64,000 nucleotides of DNA from an uncultured Chitinophagaceae bacterium (GTDB lineage Bacteria; Bacteroidota; Bacteroidia; Chitinophagales; Chitinophagaceae): the NCBI GenBank assembly GCA_936908745.1, contig CAKZFX010000011.1, forward strand, positions 62,001 to 126,000, in the 5' to 3' direction. Below, in pieces: positions 27,563 through 36,281 of the stretch. The position numbers were made by a program, and so were the translations under genes. The notes below the pieces were generated by a model. That model searched no databases and was not told the origin of the DNA. It was given only the letters and a program-made list of their open reading frames with translations. Each line of letters opens with the position of its first letter. Position 1 is the stretch's first letter.

Positions 27563-27570
27563 CCTCCTTT
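27563..27570 (-). promoter_or_regulatory. Strong Shine-Dalgarno of greA
   Basis: AAAGGAGG on the minus strand sits 5 nt before the greA ATG. Shine-Dalgarno sequences this strong are rare in Bacteroidota, whose genes mostly lack them. Confidence 0.7.
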
Positions 27571-27571
27571 T

Positions 27572-27623
27572 ACGTAAAAAATAAAAAAATAACAACGCCT
27601 CAGGAAGGCTTCCTGAAGCGTTG
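27572..27623 (-). promoter_or_regulatory. Attenuator-like hairpin and U-rich tract in the greA leader
   Basis: CAACGCCTCAGGAAG (27593-27607) and CTTCCTGAAGCGTTG (27609-27623) form a 15-bp near-perfect inverted repeat with one mismatch and a single central base. On the minus strand it is followed by TTATTTTTTTATTTTTT, then the Shine-Dalgarno and start of greA. This layout resembles an intrinsic terminator placed in the greA leader. The alternative is a terminator for read-through from the lipoprotein gene 250 bp upstream. Confidence 0.7.
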
Positions 27624-27636
27624 CATTATTGTTATA

Positions 27637-27644
27637 CAAATATA
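27637..27644 (-). promoter_or_regulatory. Putative -7 promoter element for greA
   Basis: TATATTTG on the minus strand fits TAnnTTTG. It would start transcription about 70 nt upstream of the greA ATG, just before the palindrome. No clear TTTG box was found 20 nt further upstream. Confidence 0.5.
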
Positions 27645-27691
27645 CAAAAAATAGTTGAAATCTCATAACAGGTGTCTTTTTTTACCCCTAT

Positions 27692-27711
27692 CTGCCTGTC
27701 GGCAGACAGGG
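27692..27711. repeat. Palindromic 20-mer, second exact copy
   Basis: CTGCCTGTCGGCAGACAGGG is identical to the copy at 23515-23534. It can form the hairpin CCTGTC-GGCA-GACAGG. It lies in the greA upstream spacer. Confidence 0.85.
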
Positions 27712-27764
27712 GATCATAGGTACATAGGGTTGTATAACTTTTACAGATGGGTATCTATGTTTCT

Positions 27765-27854
27765 AACCACAGAGAACACAATCACAAAGGATACAAAGGT
27801 TGATCTCTTAACACTTTCTGCCCTCTGTGAAAACCCTTTGAGAACTTTGTGGTT
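27765..27854. repeat. CCACA(G/A)AG-type inverted repeat downstream of the lipoprotein gene
   Basis: AACCACAGAGAACACAATCA with CACAAAGGATACAAAGG on the left pairs partly with CCCTTTGAGAACTTTGTGGTT on the right. Same family signature as 21014 and 23397. The 313-bp spacer 27558-27870 contains this, the palindromic 20-mer and the greA regulatory elements; no gene was found. Confidence 0.65.
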
Positions 27855-27870
27855 CTAAAAAATTTCCCGG

Positions 27871-28329
27871 CTATTGTCTTCGGAAATCATAGCGATACCT
27901 GTAGCTGGCGCCATCTATAAACGCAAACAACTTATCTCCCGACCAGCGAAAATCAATCCTGTCAAAATAAAGATTGATGACACGGTTGTTGGGAAAATCC
28001 TGCACATTGATAATGAAAACAGTGCGTTCATCGGTTTGCCAGTTGCCATTCCCATCATAATAACCATCCCGCGACTTTCGCATGTTCCAGTTGCCATTCA
28101 ATGTACCGGCGGCATCGGTAAAACTGGCCATGCCATTGGCAAAAAATGTAAACGTGCCCGATTCATAACCCGTGGTAATGGTTTCAGAATTGAACAACCG
28201 CTTTCGTTCCACATCCACCAGTTTCCATGAACCTACGATGCGGTTCTCCGGCAGATTTTTGCGACAGGATGAAAATGTAAAGGATAAAAATAAGAGTGAT
28301 ACAGTGACGGCAAGTAAAGTTGGCTTCAT
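27871..28329 (-). CDS. Putative lipoprotein with a lipocalin-like domain
   Basis: 152 residues. A lipobox SSC (residues 20-22, in FTFSSC) follows a hydrophobic signal segment, so residue 22 should be lipidated. The rest (NRIVGSWKLVDVERKRLFNS, with TGTFTFFANG and NGNWNMRKS) fits the small lipocalin-like beta-barrel lipoproteins of Bacteroidota. No partner gene; the ligand is unknown. Confidence 0.75.
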   Translation of the reverse strand: MKPTLLAVTVSLLFLSFTFSSCRKNLPENRIVGSWKLVDVERKRLFNSETITTGYESGTFTFFANGMASFTDAAGTLNGNWNMRKSRDGYYDGNGNWQTDERTVFIINVQDFPNNRVINLYFDRIDFRWSGDKLFAFIDGASYRYRYDFRRQ

Positions 28330-28419
28330 AATCGTAGTTTTTGAAGGAAACCAATTTAGTCACCGGCTTGTAAAAGAAATGTCAAGCCCGAACGCTTTTA
28401 GGAAAGTTTAACCGCTACA

Positions 28420-29355
28420 TTAGAGCAGTCCGGCCTTTTCTAATTTCTGCAACAGCACATCGGCCATTTTAAAAAAGGCTTCATGGCTGTACCCGGCTAT
28501 ATGCGGCGTGATAATCACATTGGGCTGATCAAGGAACCAGTTGAGTTGTTCCCTCTCGGCAGCTGTATATGTATCCAGCTTTTCATTTTCCAGCACATCC
28601 AACCCTGCTGCACGTATCTTACCGGTTTGGATCGCTCTTTTAACGGCATTGAGGTCGGTTACTTTCCCTCTTGAAGTGTTGAGGAAAAAAGGCTTTGTTT
28701 CCAGACCATTAAAAAATACATCGTTGGCCATGTGAAAAGTCTCATCGGTCAATGGGACGTGCATACTGATCACATCGGCATAGCGGCTGATCTGTTCGAT
28801 GTTGGCTTCCTTTATATAATCGTTGGCAAAGCCCACATTGTATTTATCATACGCCAGTACCGTTACGTTGAACGGCGCTAATAATTTTGCAAGGCTGCTG
28901 CCCGTATTTCCGAAGCCGATAATACCCACTGTTTTGCCGGTTAATTCAATACCCCGGTTTTCATTCCGTTTCCACAAACCTTTTCTCACTTCTTCATGCG
29001 AAGAATGAATATTGTTCATCAATGATAGCAACAAGCCCAGCGCATGTTCGGCCACCGCATTACGGTTGCCTTCGGGACTGCTGGCGCAAAAGATATTTTT
29101 ACTTTTGGCAAACTCCACATCAATCAATTCCATGCCACTTCCCAGGCGGCCGATCCATTTTAATTTTCCGGCTTTTTCCAATAGCGGCTGATCCACTTTG
29201 ATACGTGTGGTCAACACCAGGCCTTCTGCTTCGCCAATAGACAACAGCAATTCATCATACGTAATCGCAGGATTATAGTCAACCGTATAGCCGGCCAGTT
29301 CCAGTTGTTTGGACAAATGTGCATGTGCCGGGCCTGTGATAATTACTTTTTTCAT
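28420..29355 (-). CDS. D-2-hydroxyacid dehydrogenase
   Basis: 311 residues. The NAD-binding motif is in GKTVGIIGFGNTGSSL (near residue 140). The catalytic Arg is in FFLNTSRGKVTD (~231), Glu in the DVLENEKL stretch, and His in ITPHIAGYS (~284). These are the hallmarks of the phosphoglycerate/hydroxypyruvate dehydrogenase superfamily; the substrate cannot be decided from the sequence. The start overlaps the rsmA stop (ATGA, 29352-29355), so the two genes are translationally coupled. Confidence 0.9.
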   Translation of the reverse strand: MKKVIITGPAHAHLSKQLELAGYTVDYNPAITYDELLLSIGEAEGLVLTTRIKVDQPLLEKAGKLKWIGRLGSGMELIDVEFAKSKNIFCASSPEGNRNAVAEHALGLLLSLMNNIHSSHEEVRKGLWKRNENRGIELTGKTVGIIGFGNTGSSLAKLLAPFNVTVLAYDKYNVGFANDYIKEANIEQISRYADVISMHVPLTDETFHMANDVFFNGLETKPFFLNTSRGKVTDLNAVKRAIQTGKIRAAGLDVLENEKLDTYTAAEREQLNWFLDQPNVIITPHIAGYSHEAFFKMADVLLQKLEKAGLL

Positions 29356-30113
29356 CCGTTGTATTGCATCTTAAATGTGAGTGCAGCAAATTGCTCTACC
29401 GTTAACTGTTCCGCTCTTTTATTAAACAACTCATCTTCCAATATCGCTGCATCAAACAATCCTTTTACCGCATTTCTAAGCATTTTCCGGCGTTGATTGA
29501 ACGCTGTTTTTACCAACAGGAAAAAAGCCTTCTCGCTTTTCATCGCAGGGATTTTGTCATTGGGCAACAACCGGATCACGCCACTTTTTACTTTTGGCGG
29601 CGGGTTAAAGGAGTTTTCATGCACATCAAACAGGTATTCCACTTTAAAGAAAGCCTGTATCAATACACTCAATACGCCATATACTTTATTGCCTTCTTTG
29701 GCGGCCGCACGTTGCGCCACTTCTTTCTGGAACATACCTACGATACATTGCACATCTTCTCTCCACTCCAGCAGTTTAAATAAGATCTGTGTTGAAATAT
29801 TATAGGGGAAATTGCCAACAACGGTAAACGGGCCTTCAAAAGGCTTGTCTATATCCAGAAAACTCTGGTGAATGATCTTGTCTTTTAATACAGGATAGGT
29901 TTGCAATAAATAGGTGACTTTCTCCTCATCCAATTCCACTGCTTTAAAATCAACGGCAGGCAATTCCACCAGGTACTTTGTCAATGCACCACCACCCGGG
30001 CCTACTTCCAGCAATTGCGAAAAACGATGTTCCTGCAAAGAAGCAATGATCTTGCGGCAGATATTCTCATCTTTCAGGAAATGCTGGCCCAGTGATTTTT
30101 TTAGCGTGTACAT
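29352..30113 (-). CDS. rsmA: 16S rRNA (adenine1518-N6/adenine1519-N6)-dimethyltransferase
   Basis: 253 residues from the ATG at 30113, where the conserved MYTLKKSLGQHFLKDENIC begins; a reading from 30158 adds an unrelated 15-residue tail. The SAM motif LLEVGPGGGALTKYL and the NxxY-type catalytic GNFPYNIST are present. It dimethylates adjacent adenines in helix 45 of 16S rRNA. A -7-like TACCTTTG (30118-30125) sits almost against the start, so the transcript may be leaderless. Confidence 0.95.
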   Translation of the reverse strand: MYTLKKSLGQHFLKDENICRKIIASLQEHRFSQLLEVGPGGGALTKYLVELPAVDFKAVELDEEKVTYLLQTYPVLKDKIIHQSFLDIDKPFEGPFTVVGNFPYNISTQILFKLLEWREDVQCIVGMFQKEVAQRAAAKEGNKVYGVLSVLIQAFFKVEYLFDVHENSFNPPPKVKSGVIRLLPNDKIPAMKSEKAFFLLVKTAFNQRRKMLRNAVKGLFDAAILEDELFNKRAEQLTVEQFAALTFKMQYNG

Positions 30114-30117
30114 ATGG

Positions 30118-30125
30118 CAAAGGTA
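30118..30125 (-). promoter_or_regulatory. Putative -7 element immediately before rsmA
   Basis: TACCTTTG on the minus strand matches TAnnTTTG exactly and ends 5 nt before the rsmA ATG. If functional, the rsmA mRNA would be leaderless or nearly so. Confidence 0.35.
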
Positions 30126-30144
30126 GCTGAATGCTGATTGACAA

Positions 30145-30173
30145 GAAAAAGCCTCCACTTTTGTGAAGGCTTT
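30145..30173 (-). terminator. Rho-independent terminator of the BNR-propeller gene
   Basis: AAAGCCTCCAC-TTTT-GTGAAGGCTTT forms an 11-bp hairpin (one G-U) followed on the minus strand by TTTTTC. It lies between the stop of the gene ending at 30195 and rsmA. Confidence 0.8.
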
Positions 30174-30194
30174 GATTGCTTTAAAAGTTTATTT

Positions 30195-33149
30195 CTATCG
30201 TTTAACCACTTTTTCTACATACCGTCGCTGATTAATCCATATCTCTAAAACATAGACACCTGCAGGCAAGCCCGTTAAGTCTGATGAACTGGAATAGGTG
30301 CCGACACCTGCGGCAACAGCTTGCTCCTGTTTACGTATTAATTTTCCTTGCATGTCTTTTAACTGGATGGTCATTTTACCTGCTGCCATCGCTGAATACT
30401 GGAATGTAAGCGTATTATAAACAGGATTGCCCAATAATTTAAATCCTTCTCTTTTATTTATTTGTATTACAACTACATCCGAATAATAATAAGTACCGTC
30501 AATATCAACAGACTTTAACCTGTAATAAAACACCGGGGATAGTTGGTTGGCGATATTATCGTTGTAGATGTAGTTATTTACAGATGCAACATTTCTTGCT
30601 GCAATAGTTGCCACTTTCTGGAAAGCGTTTCCATCTGTGCTGCGTTCAAGCTCATAACGGGAAAGGTTAAGCTCATCATGTGTTGTCCACTTCAGGTTAT
30701 TGACATTTCCATTGTTAACCCCTGTAAATGAACTGATCGTTACCGGCAGCGTGGTAGGAGGAATAAACAAATCAGATCTGAAAGCGCCTTTACCATGCGT
30801 AGCTGCTACAATTTTATTATCAGCAGTAACTTGCAAATCCATCACCATCGTTGTTTCCCAGAATCCTTCGTTGAAGTCAAACCAGTTAACGCCTTTATTA
30901 TGGCTTACATATACTCCAAAATCACAGGCTGCGTAAATAACACTTGGCCTTATAGGATCAATAAGTATTGCATTGAAGGGAACATTTGGCAGTCCTGTAC
31001 TACGGTTCAACCAGGTAGTGCCGCCATCAGGTGTAAGATATACGTGACCGCTACCAAAACCACCCATGGTAATATAAACGCTGTCATCGCTAAATTTACT
31101 GATTGCAAAATCAGTAGTCATCCTGTCTGGTAGCGCCGTACTGATATTACTAAAGGTATAGCCGGTATTACTGGAAGCATTCAGGCTCCGCATCACTTTT
31201 GCAGGAGGATTATAATTCAATCCATCATCCGCCCTTTGAGATAAGGGTGAAGTTGACACATATACTTTATTCCTGTTGCTTTGAGATACGCCTAATGCAA
31301 TAGCTGGCTTATACTGCGCATCAATATAGCGGGTCATATCAGCCGGGTCGGGTCTTTGAAAACTCCCCCCGCTGTCTATACTGATATGAAGGTTATCACT
31401 TCCCACATACATCACAATCGGGTTGGTTGCATCGGTTGGATAACTCATGCCTACAGGTGACATAAACCCTGTTCTGTCATCATACGCTTGTGCATAGCCA
31501 TAACCCAGGTTTAATAATCGTTGTGTTTCAGAAGTCCCGGCATTAGCAGAATAATATACAGCTCTCGCATCATTGGAATAAATAACCTTGTTACCGTTTT
31601 TAGGATGGAACATAGATGGGCCACCATCCCCACCCACAAGAGACGACCATGAAGTACCGTTGTATTTCACAACACCATTATCCTGTAAACCGCCAATCAT
31701 AACATTAGCACTTGTAGGAGATGTGGCAAAGTTGGCATAAAACTGTACGGCTATTAATCCATTATTAATAGCACTGTAAGTAGAGCCTCCGTTAGTGGAT
31801 TTATACATACCTCCATCATTGGCTATATAAATAATATTACTGTTGCTTGGGTGAAATTCAATATCATGTACATCTGCATGTACGCCTGAACCTGTGGTTG
31901 CACGGGTTCCCCCGGTGGTGGCATTTGAAGATGTATATGTGTAATAATTTACACCTCCCATAATAACCCGGTTAGCATTAGCTGGATCAACCTCTACTTC
32001 ATGCGCAAACCAGTATTGACCGCCACAATGATTTGAGCCGGTTTTTAATGACCATGTTGCGCCAAAATCATTTGACATATAAAGCTCGTCACCAGAACCT
32101 CTTCCTACACTTGCATATAAACGGGTGCCATTGTTATCCAACTTTATATAGCCGGAAAAAGTTGTCACAATAGCAGATATTTTTGTCCAGCTTGTACCTC
32201 CATTGGTAGTCCTGTAAAGCCCTTTATCTGTATTAACAAGATTACCTACCGATATTACAATTTCATTGCTATTGCTTGGATTGATAGCAATATCCCGGAC
32301 ATATATTTTGGAATACAAAGGAGTGGTCGGCCAGGTAACACCGCCGTCTGTAGATCTGTATAAACCATCTGTAGCACAAGCATATACAATATCGGCATTG
32401 TTAGGATCGTATGCTATTTCCTGTATGGCAAAAAGATCAGAAGTATTTTTATTCATTACCTGTGTCCAGTTCGCTCCGCCATCAGTAGTTCGTAAGATAC
32501 CTACGCCGTAGGTTCCCCTTGCTTTCCAGACATTGAAGCCGATATTACCTCTGTCTGAACCATCCACACGATATACTTCACCTGTGCCGGCAAGTAAAAT
32601 ACTGCTGTTGGTAGGATGATACGTTATATCACCAATGCCCAATACGGGGAAACCTGTATTAACATAACTCCATGATGAGCCACCGTTGGTTGTTTTCCAT
32701 ATGCCGCCACTTGCCGACCCGATAAATAAGTTATTATTCGGTGTATTGGGATCAATAGTCATACAAACAATACGACCACCAATATTATTTACAGTGCCCA
32801 ATGAACTCCAGTTGCCATACCCGGTTAAACGGTTAGCTGTACCATTATTCAATATAGCATTCGTATTTGCCTTAATCTCTTTATACTCTTGCCAGGCAGC
32901 CCAGAATTTAGCATTAAGATTTGTAGGATCGGGGTAACCGCGGCTCCACATCCAGGACATCATTTGCTTTTCAGCGCCTGTTTGACGTCCCTCGCCGCCT
33001 TCTTCCTCTTCACGTTCTCTTTCCTCTTCTTCTCTCTCTCCATAGAGTTCTTCTCGGGAAGATTCTTTAGCAATAAAATGACGATGGATAAAAAAATAAC
33101 TTGTAGCAAGAATGGCCGCTACCAATAGCAGGATAGCCGGTTTTTTCAT
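30195..33149 (-). CDS. T9SS-secreted BNR/sortilin-like beta-propeller protein
   Basis: 984 residues. A signal or anchor helix (residues ~4-24) is followed by an unusual charged linker rich in Glu and Arg (EREEEEREREEEE, residues ~38-56). Repeated BNR motifs (TTDGGANW, STNGGSTY, SNDFGATWS, TPDGGTTW) span about residues 110-800 and indicate two sortilin-like beta-propellers. A fibronectin-like segment follows, then a T9SS type A sorting domain (GLPAGVYVLEIW near the C-terminus). The protein is expected to be exported to the surface. Propellers of this type bind glycans or proteins; no catalytic residues are evident. Confidence 0.9.
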   Translation of the reverse strand: MKKPAILLLVAAILATSYFFIHRHFIAKESSREELYGEREEEEREREEEEGGEGRQTGAEKQMMSWMWSRGYPDPTNLNAKFWAAWQEYKEIKANTNAILNNGTANRLTGYGNWSSLGTVNNIGGRIVCMTIDPNTPNNNLFIGSASGGIWKTTNGGSSWSYVNTGFPVLGIGDITYHPTNSSILLAGTGEVYRVDGSDRGNIGFNVWKARGTYGVGILRTTDGGANWTQVMNKNTSDLFAIQEIAYDPNNADIVYACATDGLYRSTDGGVTWPTTPLYSKIYVRDIAINPSNSNEIVISVGNLVNTDKGLYRTTNGGTSWTKISAIVTTFSGYIKLDNNGTRLYASVGRGSGDELYMSNDFGATWSLKTGSNHCGGQYWFAHEVEVDPANANRVIMGGVNYYTYTSSNATTGGTRATTGSGVHADVHDIEFHPSNSNIIYIANDGGMYKSTNGGSTYSAINNGLIAVQFYANFATSPTSANVMIGGLQDNGVVKYNGTSWSSLVGGDGGPSMFHPKNGNKVIYSNDARAVYYSANAGTSETQRLLNLGYGYAQAYDDRTGFMSPVGMSYPTDATNPIVMYVGSDNLHISIDSGGSFQRPDPADMTRYIDAQYKPAIALGVSQSNRNKVYVSTSPLSQRADDGLNYNPPAKVMRSLNASSNTGYTFSNISTALPDRMTTDFAISKFSDDSVYITMGGFGSGHVYLTPDGGTTWLNRSTGLPNVPFNAILIDPIRPSVIYAACDFGVYVSHNKGVNWFDFNEGFWETTMVMDLQVTADNKIVAATHGKGAFRSDLFIPPTTLPVTISSFTGVNNGNVNNLKWTTHDELNLSRYELERSTDGNAFQKVATIAARNVASVNNYIYNDNIANQLSPVFYYRLKSVDIDGTYYYSDVVVIQINKREGFKLLGNPVYNTLTFQYSAMAAGKMTIQLKDMQGKLIRKQEQAVAAGVGTYSSSSDLTGLPAGVYVLEIWINQRRYVEKVVKR

Positions 33150-33185
33150 AAAAAATTGGGTTCTGGTGATAGGTTAGTAAAACAA

Positions 33186-33221
33186 TGATACAGAGACTGG
33201 TATACCCAAATCCCTGTATCA
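33186..33221 (-). terminator. Hairpin terminator of the GEVED protein gene
   Basis: TGATACAGAGA and TCCCTGTATCA form an 11-bp stem with one mismatch, followed by TTGTTTT on the minus strand. It lies just past the stop of the gene ending at 33235. The U tract is short, so confidence is moderate. Confidence 0.55.
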
Positions 33222-33234
33222 AAATTAGGTGATT

Positions 33235-35943
33235 TTACTTATTGATGATCAGTTTCTGGCTTATAATTTCGTCACCGATTTGTAACCGAACGACATAACT
33301 TCCATTGGCCAGTTGTTCTGTTACCGGGATAGAAATAAAATTAGTACCGCTTACCATCGCTTGTTTTTTTACCACTACTACCTTACCCACTGCATTGATG
33401 ATATTCAGACTGGCTTCTCCGGAATTGTTTACTTCTATACGCATATTCACATCATGGCGGGCAGGGTTAGGCGATATCACCACACTTGCATCAAAGTTCT
33501 TGATGGAGATCGGTTTGATATCACTGTACTTGGTGCCGCCACCGGAACTAAGAATATGTAAGCGGTAATATGATTTTCCTTTCAGCGGGTTCAGGTCTTC
33601 CACTTCGTAGTCCTGGCTGGTGGCTACACCATGGCCATCTACTGTATGAATGGTTGCCCAGTCAGTGCTGTTGCTGCTGCGTTGTACTTCGTAAGCAGTA
33701 GCCGTTTGCTCGTCCTTCGCCGTCCAATTGATCTTTACTTTACCATTAGTTAAGGCCGCATTGAAATTAACAAGATGTGTGGCCAATGGGAAATTGTCAA
33801 CGATCACACGATAATCTTCCACCTCACCATTCCTGAAATAGCCTGTCGGGTGACTGGTTGTCATACCAGCAGAAGCTGATGTTATTCGTACACGCAGGTA
33901 AGTGCTTTGCCCATTGGTTAATGGAGAAGGCAAACCGGGCCAGTATAACCACCTTGTTTGCACAGATGCGCTGGATGTAATAGGTGTGGCTGGCAATATG
34001 GTTGCCGCTTCACCCACATCAAAAACACCATTGGCATTATAATCCAGCCACGCTTGTATAGTAGCATTACCGCCACTGTTATTATAAAAAGAAACCTGTG
34101 CTAAATAATCACCACCACCGGGTTTAAAAAACTGCAATGTGCTGATGCCATTGTCCGAATCTTCTGTACCGGTTGTGCCTCTTTTTAAGAACTCGCTGCT
34201 CCAGGAAGTAGCTTCTGTTGTTGTATTGCCCAGCCAGATATTTTCGGCCCTTTCATGCACCGCAGGGCTTTGTGTTGTAGGATCTGTATAGGGATCATAG
34301 CTGGCAGGTGCATCACCAAAATCACATTTAGGACGGAAAGGATCGGACGCATCACCCGAACCACCCGGCCATGCGGTACTGCCACTTGCAACAGTAATCG
34401 TTACAGGCGTACCGATGCCACCAGTTTCATTATATAAACCAACCTGCGAGGTACCGCCAGAACTTGCCGGTCTGAAATAATATAAACCGCCGGCCCATGT
34501 CATACCGGCCTGTCCGTTCCAGGAGCTGCGGTTAGCCGGTGAAGTTGTATTGGGATTTGTATAACTGGTTCCCTGGCCCGTGGTAAGATTTACATGGTGG
34601 AATTTGCTTTCGGTATAATCATTACAGCCGCTGCCACAACTGTTCCTGGCCGTGTTAAAATTGTAAAGCATACCATTCTTGATGATAAAATCACCCCAAT
34701 CGTGAATAGCCGTAGCCACGTTGGCCGGGTTGTAGTGATCAAATGCCGCTACCTGGTAGGCTACCGTAGGATTATTGCCCGCATCAAAATCAATACGCCA
34801 GATAATCGTTTCCCTTGTGCGGTCGTTGGTTGTGCCGCTTGGATCATACTTTCCGCCTTCTATACCAAAGTATAGTGATCCGTCATAAAAAGCACAACCC
34901 GCTGATTCCACACCATAGTCAAAAACAGGGATCCCCAGCGTGGTCGTGATATTGGAGATGATCGTTGATGTGGTTTCCGTATTATAATTATACCGTTTAA
35001 TAGAGCGGTTACTTGCATCCACGGACGCATTCTCTGATATATAATATAAGAAGCGGTTATACGGATCGTAGCCAAATGAGTTGACATAATCCCTTGCCGC
35101 ATCCTGGAATAATTGGCGTGCCAATCCAGTAGCCGGGTCCAGATAATAGCAGACATCGTTATCCGGTGTCACCAGGAAATAATCAGGCATGTTTTGTGTG
35201 GGGCCTACAAAAGGACGGTTATTTGCCCCCTGGTGCCAATCAGTAGGGAATGTTCCATTGTCCACGCAGGCATTAATATCTGAAAGCCAGAAAACAGGGT
35301 CATTACCCCTGGTCGTAACAGTAATGGTAATGGTTTTTACAAGACCGGGAACCGTGATCGTGGCACTTCCCTGGTTAACGTTATTGGCAAGAGCGGTAGC
35401 AGAAGCCGTTATCGTTCTTGTCAAAGGAACTAGGCCTACCGATAAAATAGTGGATGCGTAAGTAGTCACATTCACCGCTGTCGCTACGTTCAGGTTATTA
35501 GTAGCGGTTACTGTAAATACGGCACCGTCGTCAATATCATATAAGGTGAAGTTAGGAGCCATCACCGGGGTGTTGAACGTGATCGTGATAAACTGGCCAT
35601 TGGCAGATGGGTTGTATTGCACATCTTCACCTGTATAGCCTGCGATCTCACCGGTATGCAGCGCATTTTCAGCACTGGTAGAACCGGGGTTTACCAAAGC
35701 ATTACTGCTGGTGGCAATGGTCAGGTAGTTTCTTCCGATCGCAAAACGCTGGCTCATCTCCTGTGCATCCGTAATATAAGTTTGATATGGACCTGTTGAG
35801 GAACTACCGCTGTTAAAATAATAATCAAGATTATCCCAGTTCACCGTCGAATAGACGTAGGCGCCAGAGCACTGGGCTTGCGAGGTTAAAGGTGAGCCAA
35901 TGATATACATGGCCATTAAGAGCCAGATGTATAGGTTCTTCAT
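33235..35943 (-). CDS. T9SS-secreted GEVED-domain protein
   Basis: 902 residues from the ATG at 35943, where a signal peptide begins (MKNLYIWLLMAMYIIGSPLT ending SQAQ); an upstream ATG at 36015 adds a non-signal stretch. A middle region (~260-540) carries repeats of the type YFLVTPDNDVCYYLDPATGL that read out as a DUF-like propeller. A GEVED domain follows (DFGDAPASYD, then AWLDYNANGVFDVGE and FRNGEVEDYRV, ~565-745). An FN3-like module (VKINWTAKDEQTATAYEVQR) and a T9SS type A sorting domain (VVISPNPARHDVNMRIEV) close it. Expected to be surface-exposed or secreted. GEVED modules occur in proteases and adhesins; no peptidase motif is visible. Confidence 0.9.
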   Translation of the reverse strand: MKNLYIWLLMAMYIIGSPLTSQAQCSGAYVYSTVNWDNLDYYFNSGSSSTGPYQTYITDAQEMSQRFAIGRNYLTIATSSNALVNPGSTSAENALHTGEIAGYTGEDVQYNPSANGQFITITFNTPVMAPNFTLYDIDDGAVFTVTATNNLNVATAVNVTTYASTILSVGLVPLTRTITASATALANNVNQGSATITVPGLVKTITITVTTRGNDPVFWLSDINACVDNGTFPTDWHQGANNRPFVGPTQNMPDYFLVTPDNDVCYYLDPATGLARQLFQDAARDYVNSFGYDPYNRFLYYISENASVDASNRSIKRYNYNTETTSTIISNITTTLGIPVFDYGVESAGCAFYDGSLYFGIEGGKYDPSGTTNDRTRETIIWRIDFDAGNNPTVAYQVAAFDHYNPANVATAIHDWGDFIIKNGMLYNFNTARNSCGSGCNDYTESKFHHVNLTTGQGTSYTNPNTTSPANRSSWNGQAGMTWAGGLYYFRPASSGGTSQVGLYNETGGIGTPVTITVASGSTAWPGGSGDASDPFRPKCDFGDAPASYDPYTDPTTQSPAVHERAENIWLGNTTTEATSWSSEFLKRGTTGTEDSDNGISTLQFFKPGGGDYLAQVSFYNNSGGNATIQAWLDYNANGVFDVGEAATILPATPITSSASVQTRWLYWPGLPSPLTNGQSTYLRVRITSASAGMTTSHPTGYFRNGEVEDYRVIVDNFPLATHLVNFNAALTNGKVKINWTAKDEQTATAYEVQRSSNSTDWATIHTVDGHGVATSQDYEVEDLNPLKGKSYYRLHILSSGGGTKYSDIKPISIKNFDASVVISPNPARHDVNMRIEVNNSGEASLNIINAVGKVVVVKKQAMVSGTNFISIPVTEQLANGSYVVRLQIGDEIISQKLIINK

Positions 35944-36281
35944 GAGGCAGATTTTAGGTATAGGTTCTTCAAAAAATTGGATCAAGGACGCAAAAAACAA
36001 CTCGTGTAACAACAATTCTATATACGAACTATTAAATGCTTAGCTAAATTCAGAGTTTTTACTTAATAATACAACGCTATCGTAGTTTTTCACAGAGAAT
36101 AAAGTAGTAATACTCCGCACACATTGTATGTTTTACCCATCCGGCGATTTGATCAATTTGTAAATCCTTGTGTTCTAATCATGGTATTATTAAAAGGTTT
36201 CAGCCCACAGATTTGGTATAGCTCAGCCTTCCCGGCTGCCCAATGCGGGGAAAATGCCTATTTTTACTGCAATCGAACTAT
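35944..36281. other. Divergent intergenic region between the GEVED gene and pdxA
   Basis: 338 bp of AT-rich sequence separating two divergent start codons, so it should contain both promoters. No exact TAnnTTTG element with a TTTG box 20 nt upstream was found on either strand. TATGTTTT (36128-36135) and TATTTTTA (36259-36266) are near matches on the pdxA strand. No gene or repeat seen. Confidence 0.5.

Noticed and set aside
28366..28389. A terminator hairpin GGCTTG...CAAGCC upstream of the lipoprotein gene
   Set aside because: The stem is only 6 bp and there is no U-rich tract on either strand.
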